Of a stretch of DNA of 41,566 nucleotides, positions 11,101 through 22,252 are shown in pieces. The translations under genes were made by a program, and so were the position numbers. Origin of the DNA: Dimargaris cristalligena (taxonomy: Eukaryota > Kickxellomycota > Dimargaritomycetes > Dimargaritales > Dimargaritaceae); contig JANBQC010000217.1 in assembly GCA_027576995.1 (NCBI GenBank), positions 1 to 41,566 on the forward strand, written 5' to 3'. The first letter of the stretch is position 1. Every line of letters starts with the position of its first letter. The notes under the pieces were generated by a model. The model worked only from the letters and a program-made list of their open reading frames with translations. It had not been told where the DNA came from and did no database searches.

Positions 11101-12400
11101 GGTGGCCTAATGCTGGAAATTTGCTAGGTCGTCCGCGTTAAGGTGTGCCTAACGTTGCGGTTCGGGGCAATGGGTGAATTGGTCAGCCCTCAGCCACCCA
11201 AGGCCCACGGGTAATCATATAGTGGAATCCGGATAATAAAAGCTACCTGGTTGATTGGCATATGGCCGAAATAGAGATTCGAACATGCTTCCACCGTCGC
11301 CGGATGTGTCGGCCATTGACTGATCCCGCCCGTCAGACCCAGGACCAGCTCCGCCGGCTATATGGAAATCAACGACACCGACGAATTGGTAGATACGACT
11401 GGCGGTGGCAGCCAGCACAAAGTACTTGCGCGGGGTGGCCGGAAAGGACTCATAGTGTAGACCAGCGATGGGTGCCGGCTCAGGGATGGTATATAACAAC
11501 TTGAGGTACTTTTCCTCGCGCCTAAAAAACTCCTCGGTGGGCTCAATTTCGGTTTCCAAAATCCGACCATCTTGGGTGCCCAGTAAAATGGCCAAGGTCG
11601 ATGGTCGACTAGATTTACCGCCGCCTTTATTCCAAGCCACCGACTCGATTACGGTATTCTTGAGGCGGGATAAAAGCTTGGGCTTCTGCCAGGCCTGGTA
11701 TAGGTAGTAATTCTCGCCCTGCTCTGTGCCAATAATGATGTGGCGCCCAGTGGGGTCAGTGAAGAGCCGGTGGATTCGTAGTTCATTGCTTTTGCGAGGA
11801 AGCTCGACATCTAGTAGCACAGTAGGTCATCGGTAGACCAGTGAAGCATACCCCCACCCATTCATAACCAGCGATAGTAGCAAGAATGACATCTAATGAG
11901 TTAGTAGATAAGGCAAGAGAAGCGGGGACTGCGCCAGGCGGGCAGGCCCTTCCTTATTTAGACTTGGTACCCAATGCAACAAGTTCATACGTTTACTACA
12001 TAACCACTTACTATCAATCGCAGTCGCCTGTTGCAGGTCGATGCGTAGAATGTGGTTGTTTTCAAGGGCCAGCACCAAGATGTTGTTGGACACGCAGGCA
12101 CAAATGAGCCGAGTACTCAGGTCGAATTGGACCCGGTCAAGGGAAAAGATGTCTGTAGCGGGGTCGGTGAACATGGGGTTGGTCGGTGATGGATGTGGGA
12201 TGGCCTCAGCCCAATGGAAATATGGAAATGTAGATTGGGAAAGAAAACAAGCGCCTGGAAAATGCGATACACAACGAAAGCAGAAATAGCGGGCAGACAA
12301 TGCTTCTTTGTCAACGTCAGTAATTTCGGTGTGAACAACCTGTGCAGATTGACTGACTTACCCTCATTGGGTCCTCCATTTCCAACGCCGATTTTGGCAT
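8128..12400 (-). CDS. VPS18: Vacuolar protein sorting protein Vps18 (Pep3), HOPS/CORVET core subunit
   Basis: Vps18 is a core subunit of the CORVET and HOPS tethers for endosome and vacuole fusion. Exons I can join in frame, in transcript order: a 5' exon ending at 12012, then 11810-11247, 11029-10840, 10657-10495, 10341-10174, 10050-9853 and 9639-8128. From Met at 12174 they give 985 residues, close to the usual 920-975. The N-terminal Pep3/Vps18 beta-propeller region contains FSLDRVQFD and VESVAWNKGG. A clathrin-type helical repeat region includes IARHVVEKTHDVKRAM. The C-terminal RING-H2 (about residues 858-970) has CGIC, CQHTFHAEC and CVLC. One intron has a GC donor (10494). The first exon is unsure: a 13-residue exon from ATG 12400 to 12362 spliced to 12204 is in frame; acceptor 12254, or a start at Met 12174, are alternatives. 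Confidence 0.93.
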
Positions 12401-12736
12401 TGCTGGTGCGCAGTACTGACTTCCAGGGGTCGAGAGTATTGTGTGGCTAGGGGGGGGTCATTGGCTTCCAATGGCTTTTCCTAGGTTCACCAGCCTCCCA
12501 AGTACCAGTTCAGTAAGGAATAATGATATCATTGTTATTCATAATCACCTTCAACTGTGCCAACGGGAGGGGGCCGCTTATATTTCTTGGTACAAATTCC
12601 TGCCATTATCTGTAGTCAGCTTGCAAGGCATCCTCTATATTCCATAAAATAAATCATGCGTCCCAGTTGCCTCATTGGCTTAAGCCGAATATATAAGCCT
12701 ACATAATAGCCAGAACACATGGCTGCGCGATTTTGA
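12401..12736. other. Upstream region of VPS18
   Basis: Likely promoter and leader of VPS18, which is read leftward. A C8 run (minus strand) followed by TAG at about 12450 looks like a splice acceptor, so a further 5' VPS18 exon or leader intron could lie here. I could not identify one. Confidence 0.35.
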
Positions 12737-12880
12737 ATATGGATGAAATTCAAATCAGCTGTATAAGGTTGTACATAATACGTGTATGGACTAATATATG
12801 TGAGGATAGCTTTTAACCAGTAATATGGGCCTCATCCAATGGATGTTTCATTATACGGCCTGAATGAACTTCTCCCATAT
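12737..12880 (+). mobile_element. 144-bp MITE, complete copy D (second subfamily)
   Basis: Begins ATATGGATGAAATTC and ends GAACTTCTCCCATAT. It shares subfamily-specific bases with copy F (GATAGCTTTTAACCAGTAAT, then CTCATCCAATGG) that differ from copies B, C and E. Length is again 144 bp. No target duplication is clear. It lies about 340 bp upstream of the VPS18 5' end. Confidence 0.87.
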
Positions 12881-14639
12881 AAAACTCTGTAGAGGGTTTA
12901 AAAGGCCAGGGCCCTTCTACCGGTTATTCCATTTAGTTGCATCCACACGGAAATACCAGCACCAGACTTCACCGACCGCTCCTTGTGAACCTAGTGCCAT
13001 GATTGGGAGGTCAAGGGTAGCAGATACCATTCTTGGCTTGGATTGTCACGTTTCAAATTCTGGCCCATTCACGTGTCGCGTACCAAACCCTCACATGAGG
13101 CCCCTTTTCCTTGGGGGACTTTTACAATTAAAACCCTTTGGGCCAAACGAGGCAGACGCCAAGTTGCTTCACGTGTAAAATATCGATTGATATTTTGTGG
13201 GAAGTCACAAGCAACCAGCTAACCATACATAGCTGCGTAGGGTACGGATTAAGGGATATAGTGTTGGGGCGAACTTAGATCACTGCCATTGTAATTAGTG
13301 CAAAGCCCTGTCGCAATATGAACATACAGTATCTATTATGGCCGTACCATGCTGTAACATATTGGCCAGTGCAGGCCCCACTACCATCATTGTATGTACA
13401 GATCCCCGCTAGCTCCTGTTATGGTGAGTCACTCTTATCCCGTACTCACGGCTTACGCCGGGCTTTCCAAAGGTACTTAGCCAGTTGTCCGGAATTTTCC
13501 CAACACATATCCGAGCTCACCCAATCAATAAGCCTGACCTGGGCTGGCATGGTCATTATTAGTTCGGCTTTTGGGACAATCAAAAACACCAGGTGATATT
13601 GGTACTATATCCCTTCGACCCATGTGATTAGCAATGCCCATAATGGTGCTAAAGCCTGCCTTAATTACAAGGCAGTTCTGCAGGGATCCCTTGGGGCACT
13701 CAACACCACGTTCTGTCCAATAGTATTACACCACCAAGGTTGCCATAATGCCAACCCCACCCTATCTGATATGGCCGAATCTCACAAAAAAAGGCCATTG
13801 AACCACCTGTGTTTATCAGCAAGGGTTGAACCGGACTAGCAGACAATCACCTTCCCCACTATTCCATCACCAACAACTGTAATTCGTTTACTTGGAGGGT
13901 ATGGTGTGGACGATTCGCAATAAAACTGGCAGCAGACCATGTCCCGAGTTAATCTTTGTGGACCTCCACATTAACTATGCATCATTTACCATTAAACACA
14001 GCGGCTAACATCATAGTGGATGCAGGGCGGTGAAGGATGGTAGTGTAGAGCGAACCTCCGGCCTATTTTATGCCTAATTAGGTGATTGGTATTTATCGAC
14101 TCAAAGGGACTTTGGGGAGCTGGGCTGATTTTGACTGACGGTATTGGTCACCCACAGGGAAACCTAAAATAGTTAGCGGTTTATACAGCCGTTAGAATGG
14201 TCAGCCTTGTATTGTCTGGCGAAGAAATCCCCTTATCACCCTGGTTTTCATGATGGAGTTAGACAATTTTCCTAATGGTTAGACATCGTTTTAACTGCGA
14301 TGTGTAGAAACTCTGTACCAGAGACTTGTGATATATCTAAATGACCAATGTTGAAAATAGAGCTCCCGCACTTTACCATTTAGCGACTAACTACCTCGCT
14401 GGCTCACTTGATGTGGGTGTATTTTAGACTAGGCTGGGTTGTAGCTTCTTACCTCTCACTCGTTAGGCGGTGAATTGCTGGGAAAATATGGTCACTAGGA
14501 CGACCGGCTCATTTGTCAGACTAAGGAAACCAATGATATCGCCATGCCGTATTATGCCTTGCCGGGCTCTCCGTCGTGAGCCCATGTCAATGAAGGGGAG
14601 AAAAGAAAGGGGTAAATTACCCAGTAGATCAGCACCTCT
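12881..14639. other. Gene-free interval
   Basis: Several reading frames of 70-105 codons occur, but none shows a family motif, convincing splice signals or the codon use of neighbouring genes. I see no RNA gene. Confidence 0.45.
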
Positions 14640-14783
14640 ATATGGGTGAAATTCGGCCCAGCTGTATAAGGGTTTAAATGGTAAGTGTATGGGATAATGT
14701 ATGGGAGATTTATTTTTAACTAGTAGTATTTGCTTCATCTAACGGATTTTTCGTTATACGGCTCAGTTGAATCTCTCCCATAT
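14640..14783 (+). mobile_element. 144-bp MITE, complete copy C
   Basis: Runs from ATATGGGTGAAATTCGGCCC to AATCTCTCCCATAT, exactly 144 bp, and is closest to copies A, B and E. It lies in the middle of the largest gene-poor interval and encodes nothing. Confidence 0.88.
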
Positions 14784-17700
14784 CCTGGTGAAAGCAGTAA
14801 TAGAAATAGCTGAACCTATTAACCCTTTTCCCCAATGGCATACCCCGCGTTACGTAAGTCGCATGATGCCTGTGGCATTGAACTATGGCCAATCAGCTAA
14901 GTATCTCGAATAAATAAAATTACCAAATTGTGGCACCTGCAATTTCGGTTTCATTGAGTCCCGCGCGCCAAGCCAGATTAGGCACATACAAAGCATGGAA
15001 TTAGGCAAGAGTTTCCCAGGCGTGCCTCCGCCCCCCTACAATTGGCAGCAGCGGTATCTCTGATGAGTCGCAATGTTTGTAGAGTAAGCAAATCGAAAGA
15101 TCAGGCGCCAGTTGTCGCTTGATTTAATATCTGGATAATTATAAAATTGCATTGAATCAAACAGTGGATAAAGGGGGCTACGTGTAAGCCTCCCCCTTCG
15201 AAGACCTCGGTGCCAAGGAGATATGGGGAAACATTACTGTATGATTTACTTACAAATTTATTTCTCATAACGAGCTAATGCGGGCTTAAGGCTGGGGGTT
15301 TATTTTCACACGTTGCAACCCAATGGGTTGGGTCCAATGACAACATAGTGGGGCATTGTCAACAGCCTGCTCTTTTCGCTACGGAATAATCACATATCGA
15401 GGCTGGCTGATGGAGACCTCGATTATTTTCTTTGGATGGAGAAGCTCCGTGCTAATATGCGTGAGATGTATGCTTGAAAAATCCGGGGCTTGTATTAAAC
15501 TCGACTTTGATGAATTATGAACTTGCATATAACTGTAAGCGCCATTGTCATATTGGTTCAAGAAATACTGCTCAAGGAAATACTTCGGCTAAAATGATTA
15601 ACAGTGCACTTCATAGCGGATCTGTACAGCCGCTTTCTGTGTAGTCGGGGGTGATTTCGATAGGACAGGATCGTCGGATAAAGACTCCCTATTTGTTTTA
15701 CTGAATTATAAGTGGAGGTGGGGGTACATATGCCGGTTATTGTCCCATACCAAAGCAAATCCCGGCGGCCAGAAATGAGGGGATTCATCTTTAAACAGCA
15801 TACTCCAATAAAACGAGCTTGCAGCCGTCACCCCCATTACCTGTTACTATCGCCAACTAAAGTTTCGAAAGACGGGCCAAGAGGGTATTTTTCTAATATT
15901 AGCAGGACCCAATAAAAATCTAATTATAAAGTCCAATAGGAAAGTGGGGGAACAGTGATGGATAACGGCAGTTTGGATGAGCACAGGATTGGTCATTTGG
16001 AGGTAATAAACAGAGGGAGTTGCTATAAATGAACGAGGTCGCCAATACAATGTGATTAAAGTAGATTCCCGACAAAAAACACACACTGATTGGTTCGGAC
16101 TGAGTGAACAACTTAGAATTTCATGGCAGCTCAATTGTATAAGACGGGCTATTGGGCCTGCGTTAGTTCGCCCTTTTATATTAGGTATGGATCACAATTT
16201 GGCGCGCGTATCACTGGTATACTAGACACGGCTGGTTAAACAAGCGCTGCAGGAGTGTCTATGAGCTGTATTAACGGCATACCGGTAATCTAAAGTATAT
16301 TGTTACGGTGTAATTGGGAACTGGGCCCAATGGAGGAAAGACCGGTGAATAACCCGAGAATTGATAGTGCGGGCTGGCCACAATTGACAATTTTAAACAG
16401 ATTGAGCTTCTCCCCGACATTATTAAAGCCCCTGTCCTATAGACTGCCCGGAGGTGAGGGGAGAATGGTCGAAATTCCGATTGACGAAATTATCGAAATC
16501 CAACAAAGAAGAGCCTCCCTCCAAAGTCGCTTAAACTACTTCTCCCTTTGCTAATAGAATTTGATGTCTAATACGATTAATACGCAAAAATTCAGAGGTT
16601 TGAGTATAGGTCTAAAGCAAGCAGCATCACCAAGGTTCATTGGTGATCAGCTTTTATAACCAACCAATGGCTATTATCGATTCGTCGTAGGCCTCTCATA
16701 ATTTGGTTGGTTGTTTCGGTGGGGGCCTATTACCGCCTCATTTTGAAACACCACGTCCACTACTCATACCAGCCTTGTATATTCTCCTCCGCATATTGTA
16801 TATTACCTAAATTGGGATATTCCAATACTAAGACTGGCTAATAGCAGGAGAGAGTGTGACTTGGGAGTGGTGGTAGAGAAGGAAAATACACAGTGTACAG
16901 CCAATAAAACCCTCGAACCACATCATTCCACCCGCTATCCCAAGGGGCAGGTGCAAGGATTCGAGTGGCGCATGCTCTTTGGCCACTGTTCCATCCAACA
17001 CCAGCCCATTGGTTATTCAAGCGAAGGCCGGATTATCACCAATCGTATGCCTAGGCTTGTGACTACCCAAGCCCCTTTTAGTAGTCTCAAGTGGGAAGGT
17101 AATATATATATATTATGTGTGAAGGAAAACAAGAAAGGGAGGCGTCGGCAAAATAATCCTCCTGCACATTGGCCATGGGAAAATAGTACTCTGGAGATGG
17201 ATTAAAGGGGTCCAAAATAGGCTCGCGGGTTGAAATGACGGCGATTGGTTCCCTATTTTCCGCGCAAGCATACCCGCCAGTTAGGTAAGCGCACAGGGAT
17301 ATTTATGAACACGTCAAACCACTGTGCAGCGAACACTTTCTACTACCCAAGTATATTTTCTGAAGATACTATAGATAACCCCAGCTAAATCAGTATGTTA
17401 TATTTAATCCCGCATGGGGCACCTTCCCTATCGAACCAATGTTATTCATTTTTCCCACTGGCCTGATCTTAGGAGAGGGTGTGGTGGGGGCAACCTAGTT
17501 GGTAGCTCACTGGCTTACTAGAAAACGGGACTGCGCAGACAACTAACTACCAGTCGACACGGGAACCCCATAATATTACAATATACCTGTTGCCAAAACA
17601 CATACCATGCTGGTCTGGTCCAATTGTTTTCCAACGCATTAGTTATCGCACAACTCTTCCCGCCTAGTACTCCGAGGATTTCAACTGGCACCTGAATATC

Positions 17701-17828
17701 GTGGTTTAGCCCTCATTCACCTCGTATTGGAGAGTGGAAGGGGGGTATCCCTCCTCCCCGGCTTACCTATTCGCGGCATCACAAGCAACATGCCTTGAAG
17801 TGATAACGTTCGGTTTACTCTGGTTTGG
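14784..17828. other. Long gene-free interval
   Basis: About 3 kb with no recognisable gene. Open frames at 16300-16554 and 16861-17205 lack an ATG at their 5' ends and family motifs. A short inverted repeat (AACCAACC near 16659, GGTTGGTT near 16704) and a (TA)n run near 17102-17111 are the only structures noted. Confidence 0.45.
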
Positions 17829-17836
17829 TATAAATA
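17829..17836 (+). promoter_or_regulatory. Possible TATA element of the DUF3712 gene
   Basis: TATAAATA lies 330 bp upstream of the ATG at 18159, followed by a long pyrimidine-rich leader (17940-18110). The strongly biased codons of the gene suggest a strong promoter. Assignment is by motif and position only. Confidence 0.3.
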
Positions 17837-18158
17837 ACTAGCCAGGCCCTGTGCTACCTTAACCGATATATTACCGGCAGCTGCCTTGTACTCTTTCGCA
17901 TGCGTTGGCAGTTTATTTACCTTGACTTCGCATTGTCAGCATCTCGTTAGAGGCGTTCGTTATTATCTAGATATCTCTCTATTCACCATATACACAGACC
18001 ACTACATTAACATTTTACAACCATTATACTACTTTTGGTAATAATCCCTTCCCTGTTATACTTTGGGTTGTTTGTCTTTAATCCTTCCACCCCCTTTTTT
18101 TTTTGATTTAACTGATAGTATTTTCCCGTAAGACGGTCTCACTAATCGATTGGCAAAT

Positions 18159-20564
18159 ATGTCTGTCACTGACGAATATGCCCCGGTCATCGGTGCCCCC
18201 GAACAGCAGTCGTTGCTGCGCCGGAAATGGTACAAGCGCAAGCGCGTTTGGTTCGGCTGCGCCGCTTTCACCATCTGCGCGGTGCTCCTCATCGTGCTAT
18301 TGGTTATCTTCGTAGGTGTCAAGAACATTATCCAAGGCACCATTGATGACAGCAGCATGACCTTCCGCAACCTGCAGATCCACACCCCTCAAAACGGCAC
18401 CCTCGGCCTCGATGTGAACATCGCCCTTGAAAACACCGGCTCGCACAAGGCGGACCTAACTTTTGTGGAACCGGTCCAAATCTGGTGGCGCGACCAGATG
18501 CTCGGTACGATGAACCTGGACCCTGTGACAGTGGATGATGACAATGGCGAGGTCGTGCAGAGCCAGGAGTTCCAGTTGGCGAACCAGACCGTATTCGGTC
18601 AGTTTGTAGGCGCCCTCCTGTCTGCCGAGGAGTTCGAATGGGACATCAAGGGCAAGCTGCGGGTCCACGCGGTCGGCTTCACTCGTAACGATATTGAACT
18701 CAGTAAGTCCATCAAAATCCCCGGTATGAATGGCCTGAGTGGCCTCGAAATCGTCCAGTTCGATCTGCCCGGTGACGACCCCGAGGGCGGTATCAAGGTG
18801 GCCCTCACCATGAATCTCAATAACCCTTCGCCCTTTGGTATTGACCTGGGTCACCTGCGCATGGAAATGTACTACAACAACACCTACGTGGGTCCCATTG
18901 AATCGACCAATGCCGTGCTTACTTCGGGCTCCTCCGTCATGAACCTGACCGGCCGGTTGGTGCCCCAGACCAATGCCACCGACCTGGACAATATGGGCGT
19001 TTTGATGAGCAAGTTCCTGGGGGGTGAGCAAATCATAGTGGATGCCCGTGGTATTTCAGCGTGGCCCGATGGTGAGAACAACGTCAATTGGCTAGCTCCC
19101 GCCATCCGCGCCCTGCACCTCAATGTGCCATTGGCCATGGTCGAGAAGATTGATATCATCAACGACATTCACATCGAGGACATGGACCTGGACTTCACTC
19201 CCGAAACCGCCTATGCCCCTCGCATGTCCTCCCAGCGAGTGGACACGGGGGTCCGTCTTCCCTTCAATTTCACTCTGGACATTCAGGGTGTGAGCCAGTC
19301 CCTCAATATCACCGGTGCCAACAACACCATCGCCTCCATCAACGTGAAGGATGCCCCCATCCTGGAGAACAAGGTGTCCTCCGACGGCTTGCTGGTGTTC
19401 AGTATTCCCGAGACGGATCTGACTGTTGCCGACGGCATGGACAGCATCTTCGATAAGTTCGTGCAAAACATCCTTCTGTCCAAGGACGCCGACTTGGGTA
19501 TCTCCGGTGCCGCCGAAATCCGCGCCAACACCCCAGTGGGCAACCTGACCCTGACCAACGTACCTTTCAACGTTAACTCAACCCTGGTCGGCATGCAGGG
19601 CTTAACTAGCTCACCTTTGGTCATTGAAGGCCTCGATGTGACCGACGGTAAGCCCGATCAGGGTGGCCTCCAGCTGGGTATCAAGGTAGCCATTTCCAAT
19701 CCTTCCGGTATCCAAATCAGTACCGGCGATGTGACGTTTGATCTGCTTTATAAGGAAACGACGGTGGGCCAAGTGGCCATGTCCAACCTGACTTTGCAAC
19801 GTAATGTCACTCACGCCACGGCCCTCGCCACCTTCGACCCGTCGGCTTCGGAAGACGGCAAGGACATGCTCGCCCGGTTCATCACAGGTGAGGCTAGTGA
19901 TGTCGTGATTGCCGGTACCGCCAAGTCCAGCGCCGTGGATTCCCTTAACCCTGGGCTATCCCAAATCCGGATGCCCGCCACTATCCCCGGCCTCAATGTC
20001 ACTTTGATTCCCCAAACCCGCCTTACCGTTCTCGACGATACGGCGTCTACCGGCGTGGCCCGTGGTGGGTTCACCGTTGTAGACCCCTTCGGTGCCGATT
20101 TGTCAATCACTAAGATTGATGCCAAGCTATCCGTCGGAGGCACCTCTCTCGGTGAAATGTCCGCCGATATTGCCGCCCACCCTCTCCCCGTCGCGGGCCG
20201 GTCATCGGTCGATAGTCCCGATCTGCCCTTGGCCCTAGACCTGAACAAGGAGACCCTGAGCGGTTTGTTGTTGGCTAACGCCCAGAAAGCGGGAGTGGAC
20301 CCCGCCCCTTTGCAAACCCTTCTCAAACTGGCTGCCAACGCCGGAACCGTCGAGGGCAAAGCCACTCTGGCGGCCGCTCTGGGCAAGATGGATATCAGCG
20401 GCTTCCTCTCCCAGGCCATGTCGAAGTTCACAGTTGATTTAGATATTACCGCTGAGGTTCTCATTGGCGATTACCCTACTGTCCTGACCTTTTCCGAGAA
20501 GGATATTCCCTGCCAGGTAGACGAGACTCTGGCCAAGTTGCTGCCCGTTCTCACCGGCGCTTAA
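18159..20564 (+). CDS. DUF3712/LEA2-like type II membrane protein (vacuolar Tag1-like family)
   Basis: An intronless 801-residue protein. I place the start at the first ATG (MSVTDEYAP). A short basic N-terminus (RRKWYKRKR) precedes one membrane segment at about residues 31-54, with the remainder predicted lumenal or extracellular, as in the fungal DUF3712 family. LEA2-like beta units recur at about residues 92, 222 (NNPSPFGIDLGHL), 514 (SNPSGIQISTGDV) and 642 (VVDPFGADLSITK). Many N-x-S/T sites suggest heavy glycosylation. Codon use is strongly biased to GCC, AAC, ATC, CTG and GGT, unlike the looser KAE1 or VPS18, which suggests high expression. In this family yeast Tag1 acts at the vacuole in ending autophagy; the function here is unproven. 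Confidence 0.85.
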   Translation: MSVTDEYAPVIGAPEQQSLLRRKWYKRKRVWFGCAAFTICAVLLIVLLVIFVGVKNIIQGTIDDSSMTFRNLQIHTPQNGTLGLDVNIALENTGSHKADLTFVEPVQIWWRDQMLGTMNLDPVTVDDDNGEVVQSQEFQLANQTVFGQFVGALLSAEEFEWDIKGKLRVHAVGFTRNDIELSKSIKIPGMNGLSGLEIVQFDLPGDDPEGGIKVALTMNLNNPSPFGIDLGHLRMEMYYNNTYVGPIESTNAVLTSGSSVMNLTGRLVPQTNATDLDNMGVLMSKFLGGEQIIVDARGISAWPDGENNVNWLAPAIRALHLNVPLAMVEKIDIINDIHIEDMDLDFTPETAYAPRMSSQRVDTGVRLPFNFTLDIQGVSQSLNITGANNTIASINVKDAPILENKVSSDGLLVFSIPETDLTVADGMDSIFDKFVQNILLSKDADLGISGAAEIRANTPVGNLTLTNVPFNVNSTLVGMQGLTSSPLVIEGLDVTDGKPDQGGLQLGIKVAISNPSGIQISTGDVTFDLLYKETTVGQVAMSNLTLQRNVTHATALATFDPSASEDGKDMLARFITGEASDVVIAGTAKSSAVDSLNPGLSQIRMPATIPGLNVTLIPQTRLTVLDDTASTGVARGGFTVVDPFGADLSITKIDAKLSVGGTSLGEMSADIAAHPLPVAGRSSVDSPDLPLALDLNKETLSGLLLANAQKAGVDPAPLQTLLKLAANAGTVEGKATLAAALGKMDISGFLSQAMSKFTVDLDITAEVLIGDYPTVLTFSEKDIPCQVDETLAKLLPVLTGA

Positions 20565-22252
20565 GCCCTTTTCAGAGACACTCTATAGCCCTATGTTACC
20601 TCTTCATTCTATTACCCTTACTATTCCCATGACGTTTGGTTATCATAACATTACCGCAACCCTAATGACACCTTATATAATATCTGCTATGGTATCCAAC
20701 ACATATCGCATGCTAATCCCTCGTTTCCTCGAGAAATCCCCAATTTAATCTCGCTACTATATTACACTTGCTAAGTCTCAAATAAACAACCCACTTATAA
20801 TACACAATTCACTCCACCGCAACATTAAGTGTAATACTCGCTAGTGAGGGGAACCGGATTAGAAATCGTTAAAGTTGGGGCGTATCGGGCATAAATATAA
20901 AAAGATACCTGGATATGCGACCAAATTGATACGTGGTCCACCTTACATTGAATTTCCGTGAAAACGTACAGTGGTGGGGTGACATCGAGTCCCTGAATTA
21001 TTGTTGCTAGTCGATTAAACACCAAGAAATTACATGGTATATGTGGATATATGGATAGCTTAGGCCGCTGGGAGGAGGCTGCCCCCCGTCCTATTGTCTC
21101 TCGGGTTTGTAACACCTGATTGCACACTTCGGTCCCAATCTGGCCGAGTGGAACTTCGACAGTCTCTAAAAAAGTGTCTAAAATGCACGTATTAATAAAT
21201 CGACATACAGCCAGGGTCTTTCCGTTGAACATCTTTACGGTTTCTCGGCTACTCCGTATAACCTATTTCAAATAAAAACCCTACTATAGTGTTTAATGGG
21301 CAATATTCAAAATACTAATCTATCGGTGGTTTTAAAGGAAATGGCCTTTATTACGACTAATAAACAGAGGTGTTGGGTTTTCATTCCCAAAAGTAGGTGG
21401 TGTAGTCAATTATTGAAAATGTTATTTTGCAGGCACTTTTTCTCACCCTGGCCCCGGCTTTAATTTTAACATTGTGATCAACTTCTAGGTATTATTCGTG
21501 GACAGGAAAAACGAATGGCCCGCCTCAATTAAGACAGTTATAGTCGAATGCTCATGTTGGTCATTATTGAATCTCATTCTAGTTTGAGGGTTTAATTATT
21601 GAAATGACCCAACAGGGCCTGGTTACTACTAAAAACAACATCATCTACTAGGCAACAGTGCAGGAATTACCCTCAAATCTCCTCCCCCTCCCGTGTCTTC
21701 TTCCATCCACTGTTTAACACTGCGTGATTAGTTTATATTCCAATTGCCAGCCTAAAGGTATGCTGATCAATCCAATTACGAAATACCAACGTGGTACAGT
21801 CCAGCTTCCCCCCCCCCAACTCTATGTCCCCCCCCCAAGTCCCACTGAGCTGGAACATAATTACGTGGTCAGTCAAGTCTCAAACTTAGTCACTTGTACA
21901 GAGTTAGCTCTGCCCTAACCTATCAGCCTTGACTGCTACTCCCCCTCCTCGTTCGGTGTTTTTTGTGGCGATAGTTACCCCAGATTGCCGAACAATACAC
22001 CTACATGTCTATTTTATCTTGGCTGTACACTCCGAATTCCCCTTATTCTACATTACCATTGTCCTCTTTCGCTTCTTCTGGCGTAATCCTCTGCGAAAAT
22101 ACACAGCGTGCGCTCCTTACCAGTGTCCATTGACCAGCCCATCTCTTTCTCTGTGATATCCCCCATACAGCCTGTCTACTTACGTCCGCCCTTGAAGCCG
22201 TCGTCCCACCCCACCATCCTGGCCCTGAGTTTGACCGCGGCGGCTCGACAGA
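20565..22252. other. Intergenic region between the DUF3712 gene and WDR48
   Basis: Contains the DUF3712 3' flank and the WDR48 promoter. The WDR48 side (21670-22250) is pyrimidine-rich on the plus strand and has C10 and C9 runs at about 21808-21835. A minus-strand frame at 20909-21232 with a plausible splice to 20778-20840 was noted, but it matches no family I recognise. Confidence 0.4.

Noticed and set aside
16300..16554. Open frame of 84 codons in the long gap.
   Set aside because: No ATG at its 5' end, no splice signals that extend it, and no family motif.
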